This document shows, piece after piece, positions 40,423-48,852 of a stretch of 49,257 nucleotides of DNA (the first letter of the stretch is position 1; each line of letters opens with the position of its first letter). The translations under genes and the position numbers were made by a program. The notes under the pieces are model-generated. The model was not told the origin of the DNA, made no database searches, and was given only the letters and a program-made list of their open reading frames with translations. Source of the stretch: an uncultured Microbacterium sp. (lineage in GTDB: Bacteria > Actinomycetota > Actinomycetes > Actinomycetales > Microbacteriaceae); the NCBI GenBank assembly GCA_937988695.1, contig CALKHM010000286.1, forward strand, positions 1 to 49,257. The letters run 5' to 3'.

Positions 40423-41967
40423 ATGCCGTACATCACCGCGGCCGTCGAACAGGGAACGCTCCGCGGCATCGACAACGCCGGCGTGGTCAGCTACCTCGGC
40501 GTGCCCTACGGCGCCGACACCGCGGGGGCGAACCGGTTCCGGCCGCCGCAGCCCGCGCCGCGCTGGGAGGGCGTCCGGGATGCGCTCGTCTTCGGTCCGT
40601 CCGCGCCGCAGGTGGACACGCGTCTAGCCGCCTCTGCCAACGGCCCGCGACTGCTCTCGATGCTGTACCCGCGCACCGGCTCGCCCGTCGAGGGGGCGGC
40701 GATGGGCGAGGACTGCCTGAGGCTGAACATCTGGGCTCCCTCCGGCGAGCCGCACGGTGCGCGGCCCGTCCTGGTATGGCTGCACGGCGGCGGCTTCACG
40801 CACGGCTCTGGAAACGAGATGGCGTTCAACGGCGACGTGCTCGCCGCAGCCGGAGACCTCGTCGTCGTCACGGTGACACATCGACTGGGCATCCTCGGCT
40901 TCCTCGACCTGCGGGAGCTGGGCGAGAGCCACTCGGCCAACGCCGGACTCCTGGACATCGTGGCCGCGCTGGAGTGGGTGCAGCGCAACATCGCCGCCTT
41001 CGGGGGCGACCCGGCCCGGGTCACGATCTGCGGGCAGTCCGGCGGCAGCGGGAAGGTGGCGATGCTCAACGCCATGCCCTGTGCACGCGGGCTGTTCTCT
41101 CGGTCGATCATGATGAGCGGTCCGTTCCGCCGCGCGGCGAAGGCGGCCGATGCCGCAGCCGTGCGTGCGCGCGCGATGGACCTCGGCGGCTTCCACACGG
41201 TGGCCGAGCTGCGCAGCGCGCCGCGCGGCAAGCTGCTGGACGTGCAGGCCGAGATCCTGCGCGAGTCGCCGCTGGAGCCCGCGGGCAAGAGCGAGCCGCG
41301 CATCGACTTCGACTCACTGCCCGGGTTCGGCCCGTCACACGACGACGAGGACATCCCCGTCGACCCGTTCGAAGGCGACGGGGCGGAGCTGATCGCGGGA
41401 ACCCGGCTGATGATCGGCTGGGCCGCTCATGAGGCGGCGATGTTCCTCGCCGACGACCCGTCGTATCGCGTCGGCATGCCCGTCGACGAGGCGAGGTCCC
41501 GCGTCGACGCGCTGCGCGCCGTCGACGGCGTGGGCTATGACGATCTCGCGCAGGAGCGACCCGCCGAACCCCCGCATCTCGTCCTGGCCCGGCGGTTGAG
41601 CTCGTTGATGTTCGAGCAGTCGAGCCGCGAGATCGCCCGGGCGGTTGCCCGCCACGCGGACGGGGTGTGGATCTACGCGTTCGAGCAGCCGACGGAGGTG
41701 CTGGGCGGACTGCTGGGTGCGTGTCACAGCCTCGATCTCGCGTATGTCTTCGGGACCGTCGACCGGGTCCCGCTCACCGGCCGCGACATCGATCGCCTTG
41801 CCGTGTCCCGTGACATGATGCGGGCGTGGGCGCGGTTCGCGCGCGACGGGGATCCCGGGTGGGCGCCGAGCACGGGTGAGGCGCAGGTCGTGCACCGGTT
41901 CGGCACGCCCTACGGCCAGGGGCTGTCCCTGCCGCCCGACGTGGACCTGAGCGCCCGCGTGGTGTGA
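40423..41967 (+). CDS. Carboxylesterase family protein (type B)
   Basis: 514 residues of the carboxylesterase/lipase family. Oxyanion loop WLHGGGFTHGSG near residue 125, EDCLRLNIWAP just before, nucleophile elbow GQSGGS with Ser206 (family consensus GESAGG), and His in ACHSLDLAYVFG near 435. No signal peptide, so it acts inside the cell on an imported ester. ATG 40423 two bases after the MFS stop. The Gln and Gly in the elbow are less usual variants. Confidence 0.93.
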   Translation: MPYITAAVEQGTLRGIDNAGVVSYLGVPYGADTAGANRFRPPQPAPRWEGVRDALVFGPSAPQVDTRLAASANGPRLLSMLYPRTGSPVEGAAMGEDCLRLNIWAPSGEPHGARPVLVWLHGGGFTHGSGNEMAFNGDVLAAAGDLVVVTVTHRLGILGFLDLRELGESHSANAGLLDIVAALEWVQRNIAAFGGDPARVTICGQSGGSGKVAMLNAMPCARGLFSRSIMMSGPFRRAAKAADAAAVRARAMDLGGFHTVAELRSAPRGKLLDVQAEILRESPLEPAGKSEPRIDFDSLPGFGPSHDDEDIPVDPFEGDGAELIAGTRLMIGWAAHEAAMFLADDPSYRVGMPVDEARSRVDALRAVDGVGYDDLAQERPAEPPHLVLARRLSSLMFEQSSREIARAVARHADGVWIYAFEQPTEVLGGLLGACHSLDLAYVFGTVDRVPLTGRDIDRLAVSRDMMRAWARFARDGDPGWAPSTGEAQVVHRFGTPYGQGLSLPPDVDLSARVV

Positions 41968-42083
41968 CCCGCTGTCCGGGCTGGGCCGGGCGCCGGGCTG
42001 CGCGTCGGTGGCGGCCGGGTCCGCTCGGGCGCGGGGCTGGTACCGCTGCATGAACCTCGGCAGCAGTGCGGCGCCGAATGATC

Positions 42084-42118
42084 GGATGCCCGGTGACGGA
42101 CGACGTCACCGGGCATCC
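42084..42118. terminator. Perfect 15-bp hairpin, probable terminator without T-run
   Basis: GGATGCCCGGTGACG (42084-42098), loop GACGA, exact complement (42104-42118). No U-tract follows; such hairpins often terminate in actinobacteria. Separates the esterase from the cupin operon. Confidence 0.6.
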
Positions 42119-42210
42119 TGAGCGTGCGTGGACGGATCGGGACAAGCGCGCGGGGTCCGAGGGTCGCTTCACCCGGGGACGAGAACTTCACGCAGATATC
42201 GAAGACGCCC

Positions 42211-42239
42211 TTGACGCCCTCGCTCGGCGCTTCTATGCT
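42211..42239 (+). promoter_or_regulatory. Promoter of the cupin/enolase operon
   Basis: TTGACG (42211-42216), 17-base spacer, TATGCT (42234-42239). The predicted start falls at the first repeat of the operator array. Confidence 0.7.
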
Positions 42240-42241
42240 GC

Positions 42242-42276
42242 CTCATATATCGCATCTCATATCTGATATATGAGAT
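42242..42276. promoter_or_regulatory. GntR-type operator array, CTCATATATC repeats
   Basis: CTCATATATC (42242-42251) is repeated inverted as GATATATGAG (42265-42274). Nested within, ATCTCATAT (42254-42262) pairs with ATATGAGAT (42268-42276) around CTGAT. A/T-rich in a GC-rich genome and at the transcription start, so repression by the operon's GntR (43846) is likely. Confidence 0.7.
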
Positions 42277-42294
42277 ACCAGAAGGGTGGGAGCC

Positions 42295-42699
42295 GTGAAG
42301 CCTGAGCGCAAGATCGCCACGTTCAACGTGCAACGAATCCTCGAGGGTCATCCGCCGCGGACGAACGTGAACGTCGCCGCGGTGGACGGTGAGTACACCA
42401 TCAGGATCGCGCGGGTGACGGGCACGTTCCCTGCGCATCATCACGACGGCGATGAGGCGTGGTACATCCAGTCGGGAGGACTGCGCATCGACTCCGATCT
42501 GGGGACGGTGGAACTCCACGCCGGCGAGGGCGCCCTGGTCCCCGCGGGGGCGATCCACAGCCCCACCTGCCTCCAGGAGGGGACGACCGTGGTCGTCTTT
42601 CATCGCAAGGGCTTCGCAACGATCCCCGTCGATGCCGCCGCGCTCGACGCGTCCGGCTACCGGGAGTTCGACGGCGTCCCGATCGAGGGTGCGCTGTGA
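42295..42699 (+). CDS. Cupin domain protein
   Basis: 134 residues, single cupin barrel. Motif 1 FPAHHHDGDEAWYIQSGGLRI carries three His and the Glu metal ligands; motif 2 is HAGEGALVPAGAIHSP with the last His. Comparable small cupins in sugar acid operons include KdgF, which rearranges unsaturated uronates. GTG 42295 is closest to the AAGGGTGGGAG site; GTG 42286 is an alternative. First gene of the operon; overlaps the enolase-superfamily gene by four bases. Confidence 0.88.
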   Translation: MKPERKIATFNVQRILEGHPPRTNVNVAAVDGEYTIRIARVTGTFPAHHHDGDEAWYIQSGGLRIDSDLGTVELHAGEGALVPAGAIHSPTCLQEGTTVVVFHRKGFATIPVDAAALDASGYREFDGVPIEGAL

Positions 42700-43859
42700 A
42701 GGTCGTCGGCGTCACGCTCACGCCCATCCGCACGCCCCGCCGCACCGGGTCGATCTCCGTTCACGTCATCGTGCAGGTGCACACGGATGAGGGGATCGTC
42801 GGTCTGGGCGAGATGTCCGACCTGGACTGCTATCGAATGCACCTCCCCGACCTCGAGGCCCTGAAGATCGCCATGGAGCGGGTCGTGGTCGGCGCGGATC
42901 CCTTCCGCATCGCACAGCTGCACCTCGACCTGCACAAGCAGATGCCGACCTATCTGCGGCAGGCGAACAACTACCCGCCGTTCACGCTCGCCTCTCAGCT
43001 CGCGACCTCGCTGGACATGGCGTACTACGACATCGTCGGCAAGGCGCTCGGCACGCCGGTGTACAACCTCCTGGGCGGCAAGGTGCGGGATGCGATCGAC
43101 ATGACGTATCCGATCTTCCAGGCCAAGATCGCGACAGACGTCTCTCGCTATCTCGACATGATGGCCGGACTGGTGGAGCGCGGAGTGACTCGGTTCCGCT
43201 ACTACGTCGGCGTTGATCCCGACCTCGACGAGGCCTTCCTGGCCCGGTTGAGGGAGCGGTTCGGCGATTCGATCCACCTCAAGGGGCTGGATTTCCAGGG
43301 GCACTTCTACTGGAAAGACACGCTGCGCATGTACGAGCGGCTGCGACCGTACGGATTCGATCTCATCGAGAGCGTGAGTCACGACGAGGACTACGAGGGG
43401 ATGGCGGAGGTGCGTCGGCGCGTCGACGTGGTGGTCTCCGAGCACGTGGCCAGCTACGCGCAGGCGATGCGCATGATCCGCGCCGGCGCGATCGACGTCT
43501 TCAACATCACGCACAACTCTGGGGGAATCTGGGGTGCGCAGCGGCTGTTCGCACTGGCTGACGCCTCCGGGCTGCAGGCACTGCTGTCGACCACCCAAGA
43601 ACTGAGCCTCGGCACCGCCGCCGTCGCGCACCTGGGCGCGGCGATCCCTGCGCTGCACTATCCCGGCGATGCGGTCGGCCCGCTTCTTTACACCGAGGAT
43701 GTGGTCGCCGAGCCGATCCGGTACGACGGGATCCGCCTCGTCGTACCGGACGGGCCCGGGCTCGGCGTAGAGCTCGATGAGGCCAAACTCGAGGAGCTCC
43801 GCGGGACGCTCGTGGAGTGGGACAACCCGGCGCACGGAGCAGACTATGTCGGCAGCTGA
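42696..43859 (+). CDS. Divergent enolase-superfamily protein
   Basis: 387 residues with MR/MLE architecture: capping domain (VIVQVHTDEGIVGLGE, LDMAYYDIVGKALGTPVYNLLGGKVRD) and a barrel. Metal-ligand positions appear as Asp in HLKGLDFQGHFYW near 198, Glu225 in LIESVSHDED and Glu249 in VVSEHVAS. The catalytic KxK on strand 2 is replaced by FRYYVG (Arg167, Tyr169), and strand 6-7 blocks read FNITHNSGGIWG and STTQELSLG. It may use a different base pair or a different reaction from known dehydratases. GTG 42696 (GTGA overlap). Confidence 0.87.
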   Translation: MKVVGVTLTPIRTPRRTGSISVHVIVQVHTDEGIVGLGEMSDLDCYRMHLPDLEALKIAMERVVVGADPFRIAQLHLDLHKQMPTYLRQANNYPPFTLASQLATSLDMAYYDIVGKALGTPVYNLLGGKVRDAIDMTYPIFQAKIATDVSRYLDMMAGLVERGVTRFRYYVGVDPDLDEAFLARLRERFGDSIHLKGLDFQGHFYWKDTLRMYERLRPYGFDLIESVSHDEDYEGMAEVRRRVDVVVSEHVASYAQAMRMIRAGAIDVFNITHNSGGIWGAQRLFALADASGLQALLSTTQELSLGTAAVAHLGAAIPALHYPGDAVGPLLYTEDVVAEPIRYDGIRLVVPDGPGLGVELDEAKLEELRGTLVEWDNPAHGADYVGS

Positions 43860-44580
43860 CGGAACGGCCCCGCGCGGTGTGAGGACGAAGCTCGCGGGTG
43901 GCGCGAACGCGGTGAGCTACCCGTCTCGCACCGAGACCGTCGTCGAGGCGATCCGTGAAGGGATCCTGTCAGGACGCCTCGCACCCGGGGACATGCTCGT
44001 CGAGCAGGAGATCGCCGCGCAATTCGGCATGTCGAAGACGCCCGTCCGGGAGGCGCTCCGGCTGCTCTCGGCATCCGGCCTCGTCACGCTGAGCACGTTC
44101 AAGGGCGCCTCGGTGCGGGTCGTCGACGAGCAGTTGATGCGGTCCGTGTACGAGATCCGTGCGATCCTCGAGCCGGCGGCGCTGCAGTCCTCCTTGCGGC
44201 GAGCGGAGCCGGTGGACACCGACCTCGCGTCATCGATCCTCGCGGAGTCGGCGGCAGCGATCGAGAAGCACGACTACGCGGGGCTGAGCCTGTTGAATCG
44301 CGAGTTCCACAGTCTGCTCTATCAGGGTTGCGGGAACCCGCTCCTCGTCGAGATCCTCGACGGTCTGCGCGACCAGACCGCCCTCATCAGCACTGTCGGC
44401 TGGAAGCTGAGGTCGAGCTACACCGAGGAGCTCGAGCAGCATCACGCGATCCTCGACGCGATCCTCGACGGCACGGACCTCGACCTGGTCGCCCGGTTGT
44501 TGCGGGAGCACATCGAGCGGTTCCAGGACGTGGTCGCCTCGGCCGTCTCGAGCGGGTCCGTCGAAGCGGATCGGACCTGA
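43846..44580 (+). CDS. GntR family transcriptional regulator (FCD type)
   Basis: 244 residues. Winged helix ETVVEAIREGILSGRLAPGDMLVE, FGMSKTPVREALRLLSASGLV (about 28-72); FCD domain with VYEIRAILEPAALQ, LLNREFHSLLYQGCGN and EQHHAILDAI. ATG 43846 has GGAG seven bases upstream and overlaps the enolase gene by 14 bases. Likely reader of the 42242-42276 array and repressor of its own operon. Confidence 0.93.
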   Translation: MSAADGTAPRGVRTKLAGGANAVSYPSRTETVVEAIREGILSGRLAPGDMLVEQEIAAQFGMSKTPVREALRLLSASGLVTLSTFKGASVRVVDEQLMRSVYEIRAILEPAALQSSLRRAEPVDTDLASSILAESAAAIEKHDYAGLSLLNREFHSLLYQGCGNPLLVEILDGLRDQTALISTVGWKLRSSYTEELEQHHAILDAILDGTDLDLVARLLREHIERFQDVVASAVSSGSVEADRT

Positions 44581-44625
44581 GCCGCCTGCGATGGCCGACC
44601 GTCTGTCTGGAAAGGAAACTCTGAA

Positions 44626-45549
44626 ATGGAGCACCGCGAACTGAGGGAACGCCTGAACACGATCGTCGGCATCCCGGTGACGCCGTTCGACGCGCGCGGA
44701 CGCGTCGACGAGGAGGCGTATGTCCGCGTGGTCGAGAACATCTCCCATCCGAACATCGGAGCACTCGTGCCGAACGGCAACACCAGCGAGTTTTACGCGC
44801 TGGGGCGGGAGGAGGCCGCCGCATCGGTCGAGCTCGCGGTGAAGCACCGCGGGAACGCCCTGGTCATGGCTGGTATCGGCCTTGACATCGACAGCGCGGT
44901 CGATGCCGGCGCACGAGCGGCCGATGCAGGCGCAGCGATGGTGATGATCCATCAGCCGCCACACCCCTATCGTTCGCCGTCCGGGTGGATCGACTATCAC
45001 CGGCTGATCGCTGAGCAACTCACGGGCCTCGGGGTCGTGCTCTATATCAGGGACGGCTCTGTGACCGTCGACATGATCCGGGCGCTCGCCGATGCGGTCC
45101 CCAACCTCGTGGGGGTCAAGTACGCCGTGCCGGATCTGGCCCGGCTCGGTGAGATGGTCGCACAGACGGAGCGGGATCGCTTCACGTGGATCTGCGGCCT
45201 GGCCGAGACATGGTCGCCCTTCGCGTGGCTCCTGGGAGTGACGGCGTATACCTCGGGACTGGTGAACGTCGCCCCAGGAGCCACTGGGGACATGTTCCAG
45301 AGGCTACGTGCAGGCGACTACGAGGGAGCGATGAGCATCTGGGGGCGGTTGCAGCCGTTCGAGCAGATCCGCAATGGCAACCAAGGTGAGCTCAACGTGT
45401 CGGCCGTGAAGGAGGCGCTGTGCCAACTAGACATCTGCGACCGTCGGGTGCGGGCGCCGATCTCTGAGCTCGGCGGACCCGATCGGCAGCGTATCGCTGA
45501 GTTCCTCGAAGATTTGCGGGCCGGTGGCCTTCTGGAGGTCGCCGGGTAA
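44626..45549 (+). CDS. Dihydrodipicolinate synthase family aldolase
   Basis: 307 residues of the DapA/N-acetylneuraminate lyase superfamily. Schiff-base Lys165 in GVKYAVPD and Tyr140 in VVLYIRDG are in place; the substrate loop reads NGNTSEFYAL instead of DapA's GTTGE, similar to 2-keto-3-deoxy sugar acid aldolases/dehydratases. With the enolase-superfamily protein and cupin it should cleave or dehydrate a 2-keto-3-deoxy acid. ATG 44626 after GGAAAG. Confidence 0.92.
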   Translation: MEHRELRERLNTIVGIPVTPFDARGRVDEEAYVRVVENISHPNIGALVPNGNTSEFYALGREEAAASVELAVKHRGNALVMAGIGLDIDSAVDAGARAADAGAAMVMIHQPPHPYRSPSGWIDYHRLIAEQLTGLGVVLYIRDGSVTVDMIRALADAVPNLVGVKYAVPDLARLGEMVAQTERDRFTWICGLAETWSPFAWLLGVTAYTSGLVNVAPGATGDMFQRLRAGDYEGAMSIWGRLQPFEQIRNGNQGELNVSAVKEALCQLDICDRRVRAPISELGGPDRQRIAEFLEDLRAGGLLEVAG

Positions 45550-45618
45550 CGCTACGGACCAGTCCCAACACCAAGGACCGGTGCATGGCAACCAGTCCCG
45601 ATCAAAGGAGATCGCACG

Positions 45619-46872
45619 ATGAAACGAATACTGACAGTGTCGGCTCTGACCGCATTGGTGGGCGCCGGGCTCGTCGGATGCGCCGCTGAAAGCCCGAAGT
45701 CCTCGGGCCCGACCGAGGTGAGCTTCTCGGACTGGCAGTTCTCCGAGCCGGGACGCGGCGATCAGCTGAAGAAGATCGTCGCAGAGTACAACGAGTCCCA
45801 GTCGCAGTGCGTGGTCAACGAGATGACCATCCCGTACCCGGACTACGCCAAGACGGTCCTGACCAGGCTGGGCGCGGGTTCTGGCCCCGATCTGATGAAC
45901 TTCGACTACGACGTATGGGTGCTCGCCCAGAAATCGCACTTCCTGGCGGACCTCGGCGACAAGATCACCGTCCCGGAGGCGGGTTTCGTCGACGCGGATG
46001 CCAAGACGATCATCGACGGGAAGCGTTACGGCATGGTCTGGGAGACGAATGCCTACGCGCTGATCGTCAACAAGCAGATCCTCGATGCGGCAGGGGTGCC
46101 GATCCCGACCAACTGGGCGAGCTTCGTGAGCGCGGCGCACAAGCTGACGGCGAACGGGATCTACGGGTTCGCCTTCCGGAACACCATGCCGGAGGAAGCC
46201 GGGTGGTGGTCCGACCTGAGCACGTGGGTATACGGCTTCGGAGGCGAATGGACGAACGACTCCGGCGCTCCGACGGCGAACTCCCCCGAGGTCGTGAAGG
46301 CGGTCACCGAGTACTCGAAGTTCTTCGCGGACAAGGTCATCCCGCAGGGGGCTGATGCGGCGACCTACCGGACGATGTTCTGGGAGGGCAAGGTGGCGAT
46401 GATGATCGACAACGGCGCCGTCCCTGGGATCGTCGTGGCCGGCAACCCGGACATGCAGAAGAACATCGAGGTCGTGCCCCAACCGACGCCGACCAAGCGG
46501 CACTTGCAGACGATCTTCCCCCTCGCGGTCAACGCGAAGGCCAGCGACCAGAAGAAGGCGTGTGCGATCGACTTCATGAACTGGACCAACGAGCCGAAGC
46601 AGCAGGCTGCACTCATCGTGGCATCTGGTGGGCTCGGTGTGTCGACCCCGGTCGACACACCCGCGGACTACCTGAAGGAGCGCCCGTGGGTGTCGACCTT
46701 CCGGGGGCTGACCGATGGCGTGCTGCTCCCGGCGAAGGGCGCGGAGGACAAGACCGCGCAGATCCGGCACATCGTGCTCGCGCAGGTCGACCAGGTCATG
46801 AGGCAAGGGGTGCCGGTGCAGCGTGCGATGGATGAGGCACAGAAGGAGCTCGAAGCACTGCTCGGCAAGTGA
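45619..46872 (+). CDS. Sugar ABC substrate-binding lipoprotein (family 1)
   Basis: 417 residues, CUT1 class (UgpB/MalE type). Lipobox LVGC (Cys22); EVSFSDWQFSEPGRGDQLKKIVAEYNE, IPYPDYAKTVLTRLGAGSGPDLMNFDYD, YGMVWETNAYALIVNKQILDAAGV and MFWEGKVAMMIDNGAVPG are typical. ATG 45619 with AAAGGAGA. First transporter gene, 69 bases after the aldolase; cargo is presumably an oligosaccharide or sugar acid. Confidence 0.94.
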   Translation: MKRILTVSALTALVGAGLVGCAAESPKSSGPTEVSFSDWQFSEPGRGDQLKKIVAEYNESQSQCVVNEMTIPYPDYAKTVLTRLGAGSGPDLMNFDYDVWVLAQKSHFLADLGDKITVPEAGFVDADAKTIIDGKRYGMVWETNAYALIVNKQILDAAGVPIPTNWASFVSAAHKLTANGIYGFAFRNTMPEEAGWWSDLSTWVYGFGGEWTNDSGAPTANSPEVVKAVTEYSKFFADKVIPQGADAATYRTMFWEGKVAMMIDNGAVPGIVVAGNPDMQKNIEVVPQPTPTKRHLQTIFPLAVNAKASDQKKACAIDFMNWTNEPKQQAALIVASGGLGVSTPVDTPADYLKERPWVSTFRGLTDGVLLPAKGAEDKTAQIRHIVLAQVDQVMRQGVPVQRAMDEAQKELEALLGK

Positions 46873-46878
46873 GAGCGT

Positions 46879-46897
46879 CCCGTCCCGGTGAGACGGG
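46879..46897 (+). other. Small hairpin after the binding-protein gene
   Basis: CCCGTC (46879-46884), loop of 7, GACGGG (46892-46897), a few bases after the stop. Hairpins here commonly raise the binding-protein mRNA over permease mRNA; weak evidence. Confidence 0.35.
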
Positions 46898-47000
46898 GAG
46901 GGGATGGATTTGCGGATGCCGGGGATGGATCGTCGCAGCGAAGGCGGCGATCCGTCCCCGCACCCCGGACTCGTGGCGATGAAGACAACGAGGAGGCGAG

Positions 47001-47975
47001 ATGAGCGAGTCGAGAAGAAGTGTGTCGATGGCGCCCGAGACGAGCGCCGTGCAGGAGCTGGCCACGAGCGGCCGGAAGCACGAAAGGCCTTCAGCCAAGG
47101 GAAGGCTTGCGCCATACCTCTTCATCGCACCGTCGGTGCTGTTCCTGGCGCTGACGATGCTGTATCCGTTGCTGCGCGGCATCCAGCTCAGCGCGACCGA
47201 TACCAGCCTTCTCGCGCCGAACGCGGGGAGCTTCATCGGCGGGAAGAACTACGTCACGATCCTCGGATCGCCGACGATCGGCACCGCGGTGCTGTTGACG
47301 CTGGTCTACGCGGCAATCAGCGTTGCCGGTGCGCTGGGACTCGGCCTCGTCGTCGCCCTCGTGGTGAACCGTCAGATTCGTGGTCGCGCGTTGCTGCGCA
47401 GCCTCATCATCCTGCCGTGGGCCGCCCCTCCGATCGCGGTGGCGCTGATCTTCTCGTGGATCTTCAACAATCAGTACGGCGTGTGGAACTTCCTGCTGGA
47501 GCGTGTTGGCATCATCGATCAGCCGGTGAGTTGGCTGGACAGTCCTGAGCGGGCGCTTGTCGCCGTGCTCATCGTCACCATCTGGATGACGTTCCCGATC
47601 GTCGCGCTCATCCTGCTGGCGGCGCTGCAGTCCGTGCCAGCCGACCTCTATGAGGCGGCCAGGATCGACGGGGCCGATTCACTGAGCGTCTTCGGTAGCG
47701 TGACCTGGCCGGGGATCAGGCCGACCGCGTACGTGGTGACGCTGCTGCTCACCATCTGGGCACTCCGCCGGTTCGACATCCTCTGGGTGCTCACCCGGGG
47801 TGGCCCGGGCAACTCGACCTCGACTCTGGTGGTGCGTCTTTACCGCGAGGCCTTCGAGAACACGAACCTCGGCTATGCGGCGGCGATCGGCGTGGTCGGG
47901 GTACTGCTTTCGATCGGCGTCACGGCGATCTACTACGTGCTGACCCGCCGAGTCGAGCGCGCGGAGGGGGAGTGA
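47001..47975 (+). CDS. Sugar ABC transporter permease (MalF/UgpA type)
   Basis: 324 residues with six membrane segments after a 35-residue polar head. RLAPYLFIAPSVLFLALTMLYPLLRGIQLS is the usual first helix; EAA loop LQSVPADLYEAARIDGADSLSVFGSVTWPGIRP near residue 213. ATG 47001 with GAGGAGG. Pairs with the 47972 permease. Confidence 0.95.
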   Translation: MSESRRSVSMAPETSAVQELATSGRKHERPSAKGRLAPYLFIAPSVLFLALTMLYPLLRGIQLSATDTSLLAPNAGSFIGGKNYVTILGSPTIGTAVLLTLVYAAISVAGALGLGLVVALVVNRQIRGRALLRSLIILPWAAPPIAVALIFSWIFNNQYGVWNFLLERVGIIDQPVSWLDSPERALVAVLIVTIWMTFPIVALILLAALQSVPADLYEAARIDGADSLSVFGSVTWPGIRPTAYVVTLLLTIWALRRFDILWVLTRGGPGNSTSTLVVRLYREAFENTNLGYAAAIGVVGVLLSIGVTAIYYVLTRRVERAEGE

Positions 47976-48802
47976 TGATGACGATTCGCATCAGACACGT
48001 CCTGCGCGGGGTGATGATCGCCTGCGTCATCGTCATCGCGCTGTTCCCGATCTATTGGATGCTCAACGTCTCGGTCATGCCCACGGCGGCGCGATTCGAT
48101 GCGGTGCCCCAGTTCTTCCCGTCCACGATCACCGACTCGTACGCGCGCGTCTTCAACGATCTGCCCATTGGGAGATGGTTGATGAACAGCACGGTGATCG
48201 CCTGCGGCACGGCGATCGCGAGCCTGTCCCTCGCGCTGCCGGCGGCGTACGCGATGTCCCGGTACAAGTTCCGCGGCCGGGGCCTGATCGGGTTCGTGCT
48301 GTTCGCGACGCAGATGTTGCCGGAGGCGTTGCTGCTGGTTCCGCTCTACGCGCTCTTCCTCGCGCTCGGGCTGATCAACTCGCTGTGGGGGCTGATGCTG
48401 GTCGACACCGCGTTCGTCATGCCGATCCTGGTGTGGCTGCTCAAGAGCGCGATCGACAGCGTACCGATCGAGATCGAGGAGGCCGCGCGAGTCGATGGCT
48501 GCTCTCGGATCACCATTCAGATGACCGTCGTCTGGCCGCTGATTCTGCCGACGATCGCTGCGAGCTCGGTGCTCGGGTTCCTGCACGCCTGGAACGAGTT
48601 CCTGGTGGCGAACACGTTCATCTTCGACCGGTCCACGTGGCCGGCGTCGGTGGGTCTGGCTTCGCTCGTCGGAGAGCTCACGACACCGCTCGACCTGATG
48701 ATGTCCGCGGCCGCGCTCTATGCGATCCCAGCCATTGTGTTCTTCCTCGTCGTTCAGCGCTGGATCGTGAATGGCATGACGGCGGGGAGCGTGAAGGGAT
48801 GA
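47972..48802 (+). CDS. Sugar ABC transporter permease (MalG/UgpE type)
   Basis: 276 residues, six helices. ALFPIYWMLNVSVMPTAA near residue 23, ALPAAYAMSRYKFRGRG, and EAA loop IDSVPIEIEEAARVDGCSRITIQMTVVWPLILP. GTG 47972 overlaps the MalF-type stop; ATGs at 47975 and 47978 are equally plausible starts. The final segment FFLVVQRWIVNGMTAGSVKG is the family C-terminus. Confidence 0.95.
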   Translation: MMMTIRIRHVLRGVMIACVIVIALFPIYWMLNVSVMPTAARFDAVPQFFPSTITDSYARVFNDLPIGRWLMNSTVIACGTAIASLSLALPAAYAMSRYKFRGRGLIGFVLFATQMLPEALLLVPLYALFLALGLINSLWGLMLVDTAFVMPILVWLLKSAIDSVPIEIEEAARVDGCSRITIQMTVVWPLILPTIAASSVLGFLHAWNEFLVANTFIFDRSTWPASVGLASLVGELTTPLDLMMSAAALYAIPAIVFFLVVQRWIVNGMTAGSVKG

Positions 48803-48852
48803 GCACGGCGCTGCGCACGGCGACGCCCGGACCACCTCTCGAAGGGGATGAC

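Larger units (their letters stand above)
41968..42294. other. Intergenic region between esterase and cupin operon
   Basis: 327 bases without a convincing gene. It holds a 15-bp perfect hairpin (42084-42118), a promoter (42211-42239) and an inverted-repeat array (42242-42276). The first 110 bases are GC-rich with no recognisable element. Confidence 0.6.

Noticed and set aside
39442..41967. Apparent fusion of an MFS-region frame to the carboxylesterase
   Set aside because: The frame before 40423 is a shadow of the MFS gene; the esterase begins at ATG 40423 with the family N-terminus.
41968..42200. Possible small genes in the gap after the esterase
   Set aside because: Frames here are Arg/Pro-rich shadows with no ribosome site; the hairpin and promoter explain the region.
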